Counted from the stretch's first letter, positions 35,356 to 44,477 are shown. The stretch: 64,000 bases of DNA from Pontibacillus chungwhensis (GCF_030166655.1 NZ_CP126446.1:1364001-1428000), one strand, 5' to 3'. The notes: generated by a model from the sequence alone, not told the origin. Made by a program: numbers and translations.

Positions 35356-35367
35356 GAGGGATTCTTG

Positions 35368-36348
35368 ATGACGTTTAATATTATTCGTTCAGCCCGTGCC
35401 GTGCTCCATGTGAAAGATTTAGACGCTTCTCGCACCTTTTACGAAGCACTTGGTTTTGTCGAGACAGAATCAGATGACGAGCACATTTACTACAGAGGTC
35501 TAGAAGAACACAATCACCACAGCCTGCTTTTGAAAAAAGGCGACGAAGCCTCTGTTGAAGTCATCAGCTACAAAGTGATGTCAGAAGCTGACCTCGACCA
35601 GCTGGCAAGCTTGTTTGACAGGAAAGGCTACAAGGTCAAGTGGGTGGAAGCAGGCGCTCAAAAAGCAATCGGACGCTCCTTCCGTGTTCAGGATGTTTCC
35701 GGGATTCCGGTTGAATTCTTCTCTAAAATGGACACAGTGGACCGCATGCTCCAGCGCTATGACCAGTACCGCGGAGCCCGTGTGCAGCGCATCGATCACT
35801 TTAACTGTATGGTGTCAGATGTACAAAAAGCCTATGACTTCTATACAGAAGAGCTTGGCTTTAAGTGCTCGGAGTACACCTCTTCAGATGACGAAGCGAT
35901 CTGGGCCGCTTGGCTGCACCGTAAACCAAGTGTGCATGACGTTGCCTTCATGAACGGCGACGGCCCACGTCTTCATCACATCGGGTTCTGGCTTAGTGAT
36001 CAGCTAAGTCTGATTCATGCCTGTGACGTGCTCGCTTCCATGGGATACGTCGACAGCATCGAACGAGGACCTGGACGACACGGATTGTCGAATGCTTTCT
36101 TCCTATATTTGAGGGATCCTGATGGTCACCGGATTGAGTTGTACAATGGAGATTATTTAACAAGTGACCCGGACTTTAAGCCAATTCGCTGGGATATTAA
36201 TGATCCAATGCGGCAGACGTTCTGGGGGCACGAAGCGCCTGATCGTTGGTTTAATGAGGCTTCTCTGGTGCAGAACGTCTACACAGGTAAGACGCTCCCA
36301 CTCCAAGAGCCCACCCTGAAGAAAAAGAAACCAACCTTCATAATCTAG
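35368..36348 (+). CDS. hpaD: Homoprotocatechuate 2,3-dioxygenase
   Basis: A 326-residue extradiol ring-cleavage dioxygenase of the VOC fold with two modules (about 5-130 and 145-280). Metal ligands fit His in RIDHFNCMV, His in RLHHIGFWL and Glu in HRIELYNGDY (2-His-1-carboxylate, Fe or Mn). It opens 3,4-dihydroxyphenylacetate to the semialdehyde used by HpaE. I chose ATG 35368, seven bases after AGGAGGG; a TTG three bases earlier is too close. Confidence 0.92.
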   Translation: MTFNIIRSARAVLHVKDLDASRTFYEALGFVETESDDEHIYYRGLEEHNHHSLLLKKGDEASVEVISYKVMSEADLDQLASLFDRKGYKVKWVEAGAQKAIGRSFRVQDVSGIPVEFFSKMDTVDRMLQRYDQYRGARVQRIDHFNCMVSDVQKAYDFYTEELGFKCSEYTSSDDEAIWAAWLHRKPSVHDVAFMNGDGPRLHHIGFWLSDQLSLIHACDVLASMGYVDSIERGPGRHGLSNAFFLYLRDPDGHRIELYNGDYLTSDPDFKPIRWDINDPMRQTFWGHEAPDRWFNEASLVQNVYTGKTLPLQEPTLKKKKPTFII

Positions 36349-36363
36349 GCTTTATCTAGAGTG

Positions 36364-36536
36364 GGTCCGTTGCCTTAATAGTGCTTGGGCTGGCTGGGGG
36401 ACAACTCGCTTTCCTGCGGGGAGCTGGGAAGCCTCCTCAATCGCTACGCGATCTCCGGGGTCTCCCCTAGGCTCCTTACCCCGCGGGAGTCTCGCAGTCC
36501 CCCAGCCAGCCCTGGCCTAAAGGAAGTGAACGGACC
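36364..36536. repeat. Palindromic element 1 with GGTCCGTT termini
   Basis: Perfect 16-bp arms GGGCTGGCTGGGGGAC (36387-36402) and GTCCCCCAGCCAGCCC (36497-36512) enclose a conserved core with TTTCCTGCGGG near the left and CCGCGGGAGTCTCGCA near the right. Outside them GGTCCGTT (36364-36371) and AACGGACC (36529-36536) form terminal inverted repeats. A related copy in the reverse direction lies at 46056-46229, another at 38626-38750. It splits hpaD from the ALDH-hpaC genes. The rest of the 303-bp gap holds no gene. Confidence 0.85.
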
Positions 36537-36651
36537 ACTATAGAATCAAAAGGCACTATCTACCATATATTGAAGGTTTCCGTTTCCCGGCCCACCTTAC
36601 GCTCATGCTAAAGTTAACGGAAACAGAAAATGACGTAAGGGGGAATGGGAT

Positions 36652-38097
36652 GTGGGGATGTTGAATACGGTTGAGAAGAAACAGTTGTATATAGGTGGCG
36701 AGTGGATGGAAGGGGAGCGTTATGCGCCCCTTTTTTCTCCTTATAACGGCAAAAAACTTGCCGATATTCCTCAAGGAACAGAGGAGGATGTGGACCGGGC
36801 GATTGGGGCGGCGGAGGTTGCGGCTCAGTTGATGCGCGCTCTGCCTTCTCATGAGAGAGCGGGGATTTTGGAACGTCTTGCTGGTTTACTAGAGGAACGC
36901 CAAGAGGAAGCGGCTATGATCATTGCGAATGAAGCCGCGAAGCCGATTAAGGCAGCTCGGGTTGAAGTGAAACGGACGGTTCAGACGTATACATTTGCGG
37001 CGATGGAAGCGCGCAATCGGTACGGAGAGACCATTCCTATGGATGCAGCGCCTGGCGGGGAGAATCGGGTGGGTTATACGGTAAGAGAGCCTCTTGGAGT
37101 AATTGGGGCGATTACACCATTTAATTTTCCTATGAATCTTGTAGCTCATAAAATCGGGCCGGCTATTGCTGCTGGTAATGCGGTTGTGCTGAAGCCAGCG
37201 TCTGGTACTCCTCTTTCTGCGTTTTTCTTGGCTGAGCTTTTAGAAGAAGCAGGACTACCTAAGGGTGCTTGCAATGTGGTAACAGGTAGTGGTCGCGTTG
37301 TAGGTGACCGTCTTGTGAAGGATTCTAGAGTGAAGATGATTACGTTTACGGGAAGTGCTGAAACGGGTGTAGGGATCCGGAACCAGGCAGGACTGAAGCG
37401 GGTGACGCTTGAACTTGGTTCAAATGCAGCGCTTATTGTAGACGAAGGTGTGGATCTTGCAGAAGTTGCAAAGCGTGCCGTTACAGGAGCTTTTGCTTAT
37501 CAGGGGCAGGTTTGTATATCCCTGCAACGGATTTATGTTCACGATGCCGTCTATCAAGCTTTCCTTCGCGCTTTTGTTGCAGAAACAGAGAAGTTGAAGA
37601 CGGGAGATCCTCTTGATCCAGAGACGGATGTTTCCTCTCTTATCACGAAAGAAGATACAGAACGAGCCTTATCATGGGTCGAAGAAGCAATTGAAGGTGG
37701 AGCGGTACTTGAAACAGGTGGTATGATAGAAGGGAATGTCATGCGTCCAACGGTGATCACGAATGCCAGTCGAACGATGAAGGTTTCATGTAAAGAGGTG
37801 TTCGCTCCAGTCGTTGTGATTAACCGGATTCAATCCATAGAAGAAGGGATTGAAGCAGTGAATGATTCTCGTTACGGCCTGCAAGCCGGTATATTCACTC
37901 CAAATATCGGCCACGCCTTTGAGGCAGCAGATCAACTTCAAGTTGGGGGAGTCCTGATTAATGACATTCCAACTTACCGGGTGGATCATATGCCGTATGG
38001 CGGAGTGAAAGAAAGTGGTACCGGACGGGAAGGAATTCGCTACTCAATTGACGAAATGACAGAGATGAAACTTATCATTATTAATAAAAACAAATGA
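36652..38097 (+). CDS. Aldehyde dehydrogenase of the hpa cluster
   Basis: A 481-residue NAD(P)-dependent aldehyde dehydrogenase: FTGSAETGVGI coenzyme loop, TLELGSNAALIV with the general-base Glu, and catalytic Cys in YQGQVCISLQRIYV. The GTG at 36652 stands eight bases from AGGGGG; ATG 36658 is the alternative. Context suggests oxidation of the end product succinic semialdehyde or of 4-hydroxyphenylacetaldehyde feeding the pathway; neither is proven. The sequence resembles lactaldehyde/sulfoacetaldehyde-type enzymes more than HpaE. Confidence 0.85.
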   Translation: MGMLNTVEKKQLYIGGEWMEGERYAPLFSPYNGKKLADIPQGTEEDVDRAIGAAEVAAQLMRALPSHERAGILERLAGLLEERQEEAAMIIANEAAKPIKAARVEVKRTVQTYTFAAMEARNRYGETIPMDAAPGGENRVGYTVREPLGVIGAITPFNFPMNLVAHKIGPAIAAGNAVVLKPASGTPLSAFFLAELLEEAGLPKGACNVVTGSGRVVGDRLVKDSRVKMITFTGSAETGVGIRNQAGLKRVTLELGSNAALIVDEGVDLAEVAKRAVTGAFAYQGQVCISLQRIYVHDAVYQAFLRAFVAETEKLKTGDPLDPETDVSSLITKEDTERALSWVEEAIEGGAVLETGGMIEGNVMRPTVITNASRTMKVSCKEVFAPVVVINRIQSIEEGIEAVNDSRYGLQAGIFTPNIGHAFEAADQLQVGGVLINDIPTYRVDHMPYGGVKESGTGREGIRYSIDEMTEMKLIIINKNK

Positions 38098-38107
38098 GGT
38101 GTTGTAT

Positions 38108-38569
38108 ATGGACGATCGCATGTTTAAAACCGCAATGAGTAAATTCGCAACAGGGGTTACGGTTGTAACGACAGAAACGGATAACGAAGTGCGTGGCATG
38201 ACAGCTAACGCGTTTATGTCTGTTTCCATGGAACCGAAATTAATCGCTGTATCTGTCGCGAAGAAAGCTAGAATGCACGAATATATTAAAGAATCAGGCC
38301 AGTTTGTTGTAAATATCTTATCAAATGAACAAGAAGATATGTCGAACTACTTCGCTGGCATGGTAAAAGAAAAATGGGAGCTTACGTTTGACCGCTTTGA
38401 AGAACAGCCGGCGATTAAAGACTCTATCGTAAACATCGCTTGTAGCCTTTATGGTAGCCACGAAGCAGGTGACCACACGATTTATATCGGTGAAGTGAAG
38501 AACCTAAGTGTTAAGGACGGGGTTCCACTAGGGTATTATCAAGGAAAGTATTGCAAGATTAGTGAATAA
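38108..38569 (+). CDS. hpaC: Flavin reductase of 4-hydroxyphenylacetate hydroxylase
   Basis: A 153-residue flavin:NAD(P)H reductase of the HpaC family that supplies FADH2 to HpaB. MFKTAMSKFATGVTVVTTE, GMTANAFMSVSMEP (flavin site) and the C-terminal PLGYYQGKY are typical. ATG 38108 has TGAGGTG at 6 bp; a GTG at 38099 lies inside that site. It follows the aldehyde dehydrogenase by 10 bases and ends with a terminator. Confidence 0.9.
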   Translation: MDDRMFKTAMSKFATGVTVVTTETDNEVRGMTANAFMSVSMEPKLIAVSVAKKARMHEYIKESGQFVVNILSNEQEDMSNYFAGMVKEKWELTFDRFEEQPAIKDSIVNIACSLYGSHEAGDHTIYIGEVKNLSVKDGVPLGYYQGKYCKISE

Positions 38570-38578
38570 AGACGGTGA

Positions 38579-38608
38579 AACACGCCACGTTACGTGGCGT
38601 GTTTTTTT
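38579..38608 (+). terminator. Terminator after hpaC
   Basis: ACACGCCACG pairs with CGTGGCGTGT, then T7. Confidence 0.93.
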
Positions 38609-38625
38609 ACTGTTGATGAGAGGAT

Positions 38626-38750
38626 GGAGGGGTGGGGAAAAAACTCCCTTTCCTGCGGACGAACTCCCGAGCTTCCTCGTTCGCTGCGCTCTCTGTGGGA
38701 TCTCGGAAGCCCGTTTTTCCGCGGGAGTCTCGCATTTTCCCCACCCCTCC
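38626..38750. repeat. Palindromic element 2
   Basis: Perfect arms GGAGGGGTGGGGAAAA (38626-38641) and TTTTCCCCACCCCTCC (38735-38750) around a core with TTTCCTGCGG and CCGCGGGAGTCTCGCA shared with element 1. Arm bases are largely different from element 1 yet remain fully complementary. The next 300 bases to the following gene hold nothing that I recognise. Confidence 0.82.
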
Positions 38751-39055
38751 TTGCTCTACTAGGCTAAAAAAACACCATATAGGCAGTAGAGATAGCTGCG
38801 ACCAAAGTATTAATCCTTACTCCTCCTTAGTGACTTTACTAGATTCATCCCTATCGTTTGGCACGTTACATCCGTATCATTTTGATGAATTCTACAATAC
38901 TTAAGCCTTTAGCCTCTAATTCTCCTTTCCAATCCCTACCATTAAGCCACCTCCCTAGAAAGGACTATATTCATCTGAAAGATAATCTATTTACAATGGT
39001 TGTATTAAAGAAAATTCTGGATATATAGTCAATTGATGAGAGGGAGGAAATGGTG

Positions 39056-40648
39056 ATGAAGCGTAAAAAGCTTGCTCCAATTATGACAGCAACGGTTTTA
39101 TTAGGAAGCGTGTTTGCATCCGTGCCACAGCAAATCGTATCGGCGGAAGAAGTACATACAGAAGATCTTTTAATCTCGGAATACTTAAATGGGGATGGGA
39201 ATGCTAAAGCGATTGAATTATTTAATGGAACAGGAAGCGATGTTGATCTAGGGGACTATTCCCTTGAGATTTATAAGGATGGCAGCGAAGTGGCGACGGA
39301 TGTGATTCCTCTTGACGATACGCTAGAAGATGGACGAGCAGCAGCGATTGCCAACCCAAGCGACGGAGAGGTGGCGCGTAATGCGCTCTACACTTCTGAA
39401 GTGTTAACTCATGATGGGAATGATACATTCGTGTTAAAGCATGGGGATGAAGTGGTCGATAGTTTTGGTCAGATCGGAAATGAACAGGGGTGGGATACGA
39501 AACACGTTTACCGGGATCGGACCATTTTAAAAGGTGATACGGACCCGACCGATGCATTTGACCTATCAGCAGAATGGGTGCCTTATTGGTACAACTATTA
39601 TGATAATCTAGGTCGCCATCACGTAATAGCAGAAGACGCACCGGCTGAAGATACGATTGAACAAGCGAGAGAAGAAGGGTATTATAACCTGGTGACAATT
39701 GAAGGAGTCATTACGACCACCAATGGGATGACGTTTATTCAAGATAAGACGGGTGGTATTTTACTAGAAGGTCAACTGGGCGGTTATGATGTGTCGGTAG
39801 GAGATTATGTGCGAGTAGAAGGAAGAATAGATAGTTATGGGTATCCGAATATTTACAACTACACGTCTTCCATTGAATCAAAGGACAACCCACTTCCGGA
39901 ACCTGCAGCGATTTATAATTTTGATAAACTCTCTCCCTCATTAGCCGGGGAACGTGTTCATTTGTATAATCTGACGGTGGGTGAAAAAGATGAATATGAT
40001 CGGACCATCCTTAACGATGCATCCGGCTCTACCATTCCCGTTAACGGGGATTCAGCACTTCCGGAACTAGAAGCTGGAGAACGTGTGGATGTAACAGCTA
40101 TTTATAGAAATAACGGTGACTACCAAACCCTTTATATCGACAAAGCAGAAGATGTTGAGCGTCACCTCTTTATTCACGATGTTCAAGGAGAGGAAATGAC
40201 TTCTCCGTATGAAGGTAAGGAAGTTGAAGCGATTAGTGGAATCGTTACGTACCTCGATGGAAAAGGCTTCTATATGGAGGGGGAGAAGGACCGGAACGAA
40301 ATTACATCAGAAGGGCTTTATGTTGAGTCGTCCGTTAATGTCTCCGTTGGAGATCAAGTGTACGTTAATGGCACTGTTCAGGAATCAAAAGTGGAACGAG
40401 TGCAAATGAAACGAACTCAGACAATGACCCAAATCGGAAACTCCGATGTGAAAATCGTATCTCAAGATAACCCATTACCTGAAGCTCTTCAGTTTGGGAA
40501 AGATACCATGGGGAAAGAAGAATTAGAAGAACTAGCTATGGACGATATGAATGGACTTATGAGGCAGCTTGAAAGCGTAGAAGGCATGCGCGTATCGATC
40601 GGGAATGCTAAAGTTGTCATCCTGCCATCTGAAATGTATACAAAATAG
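39056..40648 (+). CDS. Secreted LTD / OB-fold protein, nuclease domain missing
   Basis: A 530-residue exported protein. Signal peptide 1-30 (KRKK start, cleavage near IVSAEE). A lamin-tail-like domain (about 32-170; LLISEYLNGDGNAKAIELFN, GDYSLEIYKDG), then two or more OB-fold repeats (about 190-345 and 350-470; VEGVITTTNGMTFIQD and ISGIVTYLDGKGFYMEG). In extracellular nucleases of the ExeM/YhcR type these precede an endonuclease/exonuclease/phosphatase domain that begins after ...LESVEGMRV. Here the protein stops a few residues later and a terminator follows, so it is probably a truncated, non-catalytic derivative. ATG 39056 has GGGAGG at 8 bp. Confidence 0.82.
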   Translation: MKRKKLAPIMTATVLLGSVFASVPQQIVSAEEVHTEDLLISEYLNGDGNAKAIELFNGTGSDVDLGDYSLEIYKDGSEVATDVIPLDDTLEDGRAAAIANPSDGEVARNALYTSEVLTHDGNDTFVLKHGDEVVDSFGQIGNEQGWDTKHVYRDRTILKGDTDPTDAFDLSAEWVPYWYNYYDNLGRHHVIAEDAPAEDTIEQAREEGYYNLVTIEGVITTTNGMTFIQDKTGGILLEGQLGGYDVSVGDYVRVEGRIDSYGYPNIYNYTSSIESKDNPLPEPAAIYNFDKLSPSLAGERVHLYNLTVGEKDEYDRTILNDASGSTIPVNGDSALPELEAGERVDVTAIYRNNGDYQTLYIDKAEDVERHLFIHDVQGEEMTSPYEGKEVEAISGIVTYLDGKGFYMEGEKDRNEITSEGLYVESSVNVSVGDQVYVNGTVQESKVERVQMKRTQTMTQIGNSDVKIVSQDNPLPEALQFGKDTMGKEELEELAMDDMNGLMRQLESVEGMRVSIGNAKVVILPSEMYTK

Positions 40649-40654
40649 ATTGCG

Positions 40655-40688
40655 AGACCTGAAGCCTATTTGCTTCAGGTCTTTTTTA
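40655..40688 (+). terminator. Terminator after the LTD/OB-fold gene
   Basis: AGACCTGAAGC pairs with GCTTCAGGTCT, then T-rich tract. Confidence 0.92.
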
Positions 40689-40769
40689 TATGGCAAAAGA
40701 AAGTTACATCGATTTGATAAGAAATTTCTCTTCATTAAAAATATTTCCCCACAAAAAAAGGAATTGAAG

Positions 40770-40799
40770 TTGACGTTAACGTAAATGGTAAACTATAAA
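40770..40799. promoter_or_regulatory. MerR-type operator and promoter
   Basis: TTGACGTTAACGTAAA (40770-40785) is an almost perfect palindrome, matching the established LiuR-type MerR motif of branched-chain/fatty acid degradation genes. It overlaps the -35 (TTGACG); TATAAA (40794-40799) is a -10 at 18 bp spacing. Confidence 0.7.
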
Positions 40800-40833
40800 C
40801 AATCAGAAAGTTTAGACAAATGAGGGTGAGATT

Positions 40834-41205
40834 GTGACAACGTACACCATTTCTGAGCTAGCGAACACATTTGGCGTGAGTACGCGAACCATCAGGTACT
40901 ATGAACAGCTTGGGATGCTTGAGCCGGAGAGAACTGAATCGGGTCAGCGGGTTTATGGGAAGAAAGAGAAGACCCGTCTTGTGCTTATTTTTCGCGGGAA
41001 GAAGTTTGGATTTAAACTCGAGGAAATTCGAGAGATGGTCCAGCTGTTTGATCAGGATCCGTCCGGAGCCAGGCAACTGGAGCGGACGATTCAATATGGA
41101 GAGGAGAAGATCAGGGAGGTGACCGAGCGAATCGAAGAGTTAACGGACATGCGTTGTGAAATGGAAGGGATGTTGGATCAGTTTCGTAGGAAGTTACACA
41201 ATTAA
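40834..41205 (+). CDS. MerR-family regulator of the acyl-CoA operon
   Basis: A 123-residue MerR regulator. Winged helix-turn-helix at 1-70 (TISELANTFGVSTRTIRYYEQLGMLEPER), then a coiled-coil dimer helix (about 80-118). It lacks the C-terminal metal-binding cysteine cluster, so it is not a metal sensor. It precedes acyl-CoA ligase and dehydrogenase genes and has a LiuR-like operator upstream, suggesting it senses an acyl-CoA or similar intermediate and regulates its own operon. GTG start at 40834. Confidence 0.88.
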   Translation: MTTYTISELANTFGVSTRTIRYYEQLGMLEPERTESGQRVYGKKEKTRLVLIFRGKKFGFKLEEIREMVQLFDQDPSGARQLERTIQYGEEKIREVTERIEELTDMRCEMEGMLDQFRRKLHN

Positions 41206-41219
41206 AAGGAGGATACGAA

Positions 41220-42737
41220 ATGAATGGATCACAGCTGTTAGCCATGCAAGCACGTAGAAGCCCTCACCACGAAGCGATTGTCTCAAATGGGAAACGAGTG
41301 ACGTACGAGGAATGGGATCAGACGGTGAACCGATTAGCCAATGGACTGGCTTCATTGGGTGTAGGCAAAGGGGACAAGGTTATTCTCCATATGCCGAACA
41401 CTGAAGAATTTCTGTATACGTATTTCGCCACGCAGCGACTTGATGCCATAATCGTTCCCATTAACGCGAAGCTTGTGTATGATGAAATTCTTTATATCGT
41501 CGAGCATAGTGATGCGAAGGCGTTCTTCACCCATGACTTATTATTCCCTCAAGTCGCACCGCTCGCTGATTCGGACTTGCTTTGTGTCAAAACTGGAGGC
41601 GCTGATGACGGATGGCGCTCACTCGATGCGCTGATCAAAGCCTCTCCTGATACACCTCGTGCTTCGACGACAACAGAAGATGACGAGGTTGCACTCCTTT
41701 ATACATCAGGCACCACAGGAAAGCCTAAAGGGGTATTGTTTACGAACCGTAATATTCAAACCGTTGCCACGATGATGGCGATTGAGATGAAAATGGAGCC
41801 CGGAAGCCGCGTGCTCCATATGATGCCACTTAGCCACTCTGCCCCACTTCACTTATTTATGATGTCCACGACGTACGTTGGTGGCACTCATATCCTAGCA
41901 CCAACCTTCACCCCAGAACTACTCCTTGAGCTTGTTTCAAAAGAACACGTCACGCATTTCTTCGGCGCGCCCGTTGCCTATTTGTTAACCGCCAAACATA
42001 AAAGTGTAAAAGAATATGACTTAAGCACCATGCAATACTGGGTCTACGGCGGTGCACCGCTTGGGACAGAAGAAGTGAAGTTTGTGAAAGAACAGTTTCA
42101 GACAGAACGCCTCATGTGTGTGTATGGACTCACAGAAGCCGGTCCAAACGGTACGCTTCTCTTACCAGAGGAACACGACGGGAAAGCTGGAAGTATTGGC
42201 AGACGTCCAGCTTTAAATAGTGAAATTGACATTGTCGATGAAAACGGAGATCCCGTTCCACCTGGTCAAATAGGCGAGATTGTCCTTAGAGGAGAAGGGG
42301 TGATGAAGGGCTACTACAAAGACCCTATAAAGACCCAAGAAGTTCTAAAGGATGGCTGGCTGTATACGGGAGATGTCGGAAAGCGGGATCAGGATGGTTT
42401 CTTTTGGGTGATCGATCGGAAGAAAGACCTCATCATTTCAGGAGGCGTAAACATTTTCCCAAAAGAAATTGAAGAAGCGCTCTTGTCCCATCCTTCGATT
42501 GCTGATGTGGCTGTCGTCGGCATCCCGCATCCCGACTGGGGAGAGACGGTGAAGGCGTTTGTCGTTCCGCAAAATGTTGAAGAGCTTTTATCAGAAGAAC
42601 TGTCCTCGTTCCTGAAAGGGAAAATAGCCGATTATAAAATTCCTAGAGTCTATGAAGTGTTGGGGTCACTCCCAAGAAATGCGACGGGTAAATTGTTGAA
42701 GCATCAGCTGCGACACTCTGAAATGAAGGAGGTATAA
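41220..42737 (+). CDS. Acyl-CoA synthetase (AMP-forming)
   Basis: A 505-residue adenylate-forming ligase that activates a carboxylic acid as acyl-CoA. P-loop YTSGTTGKPKGV near residue 165, YGLTEAGPNG near 300, LYTGDVGKRDQDGFFWVIDRKKD near 385, and the C-terminal catalytic Lys in NATGKLLK. AAAAGGAGGAT precedes ATG. It is followed two bases later by an acyl-CoA dehydrogenase, so both act on the same acid (medium- or branched-chain likely; exact substrate unknown). Confidence 0.9.
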   Translation: MNGSQLLAMQARRSPHHEAIVSNGKRVTYEEWDQTVNRLANGLASLGVGKGDKVILHMPNTEEFLYTYFATQRLDAIIVPINAKLVYDEILYIVEHSDAKAFFTHDLLFPQVAPLADSDLLCVKTGGADDGWRSLDALIKASPDTPRASTTTEDDEVALLYTSGTTGKPKGVLFTNRNIQTVATMMAIEMKMEPGSRVLHMMPLSHSAPLHLFMMSTTYVGGTHILAPTFTPELLLELVSKEHVTHFFGAPVAYLLTAKHKSVKEYDLSTMQYWVYGGAPLGTEEVKFVKEQFQTERLMCVYGLTEAGPNGTLLLPEEHDGKAGSIGRRPALNSEIDIVDENGDPVPPGQIGEIVLRGEGVMKGYYKDPIKTQEVLKDGWLYTGDVGKRDQDGFFWVIDRKKDLIISGGVNIFPKEIEEALLSHPSIADVAVVGIPHPDWGETVKAFVVPQNVEELLSEELSSFLKGKIADYKIPRVYEVLGSLPRNATGKLLKHQLRHSEMKEV

Positions 42738-42739
42738 GA

Positions 42740-44416
42740 ATGAATTATTTTCGTGAAGATCCGAATCTGTCCTTTATTTTAGACCAGTATCTAGACGATG
42801 ATTTTGCAGAATGGGCAAAGCGGGAGCTTGATGAGTACGGAGAGTTATGTGCGTCTGAAATCGATGAGCGCGCTGCTCACACCGACCGGGAAGGGCAGCC
42901 GAAGCTAATCAAGTACGACAAAATGGGCAACGACATTTCCTATGTGTGGGTGAATGATGGGTATAAAAAGACCCTTCAGCAAACGTATGATAGAGGAATT
43001 GTCGGGTATGTGCATAAGCCGATCCCTGAGCTTGGACGAAAGGGAGATTATATTTATTCCTATGCCCAAGGCTATCTTCTTTCCCATACAGAACCTGGGT
43101 TCTACTGCCCGGTGACGTTAACGATGGCGACCGCCTACTTAATCGATCATTACGCCAATGATGCGTTAAAAGAAACGTACTTGCCTCACGTCTTAGCTAC
43201 TGGGGACGTAGAGTTGTATGAAGGTGCAACGTTTCTAACTGAACGGCAAGGCGGCTCAGATGTCGGAGCGAATGAGACAAAAGCTATTCCGGATGGTGAT
43301 TCCTATCGCCTTTATGGAGAGAAGTATTTTGCCAGTAACGCGGGGATGTGCGGGGTAGCGATGGTCCTTGCGAGGATCGAAGGAGCCGGAGGCGGTTCCC
43401 GGGGATTGAGTTTGTTCCTTGTCCCCTGGAAGGATGGATCCCATACGGCAGAAGGGATATCCATTCGTCGGTTAAAAGATAAACTCGGTGTCCGGGCAGT
43501 TCCGTCTGCAGAGGTGGAGTTTGACGGTGCAAAGGCTTATCTCGTTGGAGAATCAGAGCGCGGCATCTACTACATGATGGAAGCTCTCAATCTATCGAGG
43601 GTGTGTAATGCTGTGGCATCGATCGGGATCATGCAGCGAGCCTATCTTGAAGCAAAGCAATACGCCTACGACCGGGTTACATTCGGCAGCGCACTGAAAG
43701 ATTTCCCGATGGTTCAGGATACCCTTGTTTCGTTAAAAGCGAAGCAAGAAGTCGAAACGAGCAGTGTATTCAAGCTCATTTCCCTTTTTGACAAGATTTC
43801 TAATGATCAAGCATCAGCCTCAAAGCGGGATGTTGCCTTACAACGCCTGCTTATAGCGATTTTGAAAAAAGAAACGGCCGAACAAGCTATTCATTTCTGT
43901 CATGAAAGCATTGAGATGCACGGTGGAAATGGGTATATTGAAGACTTCGTTATGCCTCGTTTATTAAGAGACGCACAAGTGCTAACCGTTTGGGAAGGGA
44001 CAGCCAATATTCTTGGCCTTGAGGTATTGAAGCTGATAAAGAAATTCCAGGTTCACACCCTTTTCATGGAAGAAATGAAGGCTTCCTTAGATGCGTTACC
44101 AGAGGATCTGCAACCATTGTCGTCTCTCATTTATGAGAAGACGGATGAACTAGAACAAGAGATTGCAAAACTCGCCTCTTTCAGTGAAGAAGAGCAAACG
44201 TTCTACGCCAAGCACCTCGCTGAAAAAATGGCCGCGATCTACGAGAGCGTGGTGGCCCTTGAAGATGCAGTCAAAGGAGGACCACGCAAAAAAGCCATTG
44301 CTGAAGTGTTCTTGCAGAAGACTTGGAAGAAGGGAGAGCTTGATTTAGAGCGGAAGTCGTTAGCTTATTTTGAGATGATTGTGGAAGGGAAAGAGACGGA
44401 GGTAGGTGTAAAATAA
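42740..44416 (+). CDS. Acyl-CoA dehydrogenase, AidB/isovaleryl-like
   Basis: A 558-residue FAD enzyme of the acyl-CoA dehydrogenase superfamily, longer than the usual 380-390 because of an extended N-terminus and an extra C-terminal helical region, as in AidB-like members. YEGATFLTERQGGSDVGANE is the flavin/substrate loop; SRVCNAVASIGIMQRAYLEA and EMHGGNGYIEDF are typical. It introduces the alpha-beta double bond into the acyl-CoA made by the upstream ligase. Starts two bases after that gene's stop with AAGGAGG upstream. Confidence 0.88.
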   Translation: MNYFREDPNLSFILDQYLDDDFAEWAKRELDEYGELCASEIDERAAHTDREGQPKLIKYDKMGNDISYVWVNDGYKKTLQQTYDRGIVGYVHKPIPELGRKGDYIYSYAQGYLLSHTEPGFYCPVTLTMATAYLIDHYANDALKETYLPHVLATGDVELYEGATFLTERQGGSDVGANETKAIPDGDSYRLYGEKYFASNAGMCGVAMVLARIEGAGGGSRGLSLFLVPWKDGSHTAEGISIRRLKDKLGVRAVPSAEVEFDGAKAYLVGESERGIYYMMEALNLSRVCNAVASIGIMQRAYLEAKQYAYDRVTFGSALKDFPMVQDTLVSLKAKQEVETSSVFKLISLFDKISNDQASASKRDVALQRLLIAILKKETAEQAIHFCHESIEMHGGNGYIEDFVMPRLLRDAQVLTVWEGTANILGLEVLKLIKKFQVHTLFMEEMKASLDALPEDLQPLSSLIYEKTDELEQEIAKLASFSEEEQTFYAKHLAEKMAAIYESVVALEDAVKGGPRKKAIAEVFLQKTWKKGELDLERKSLAYFEMIVEGKETEVGVK

Positions 44417-44477
44417 AAACAGTGAGATAGGAGTGATCCCTAGATAATCGAATCAATCCTTTACTAACGAATAGGTG

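Noticed and set aside
36387-36512. Ordinary Rho-independent terminator after hpaD
   Set aside because: The palindrome is far longer than a terminator, has no T-tract, and related elements occur in unrelated spacers.
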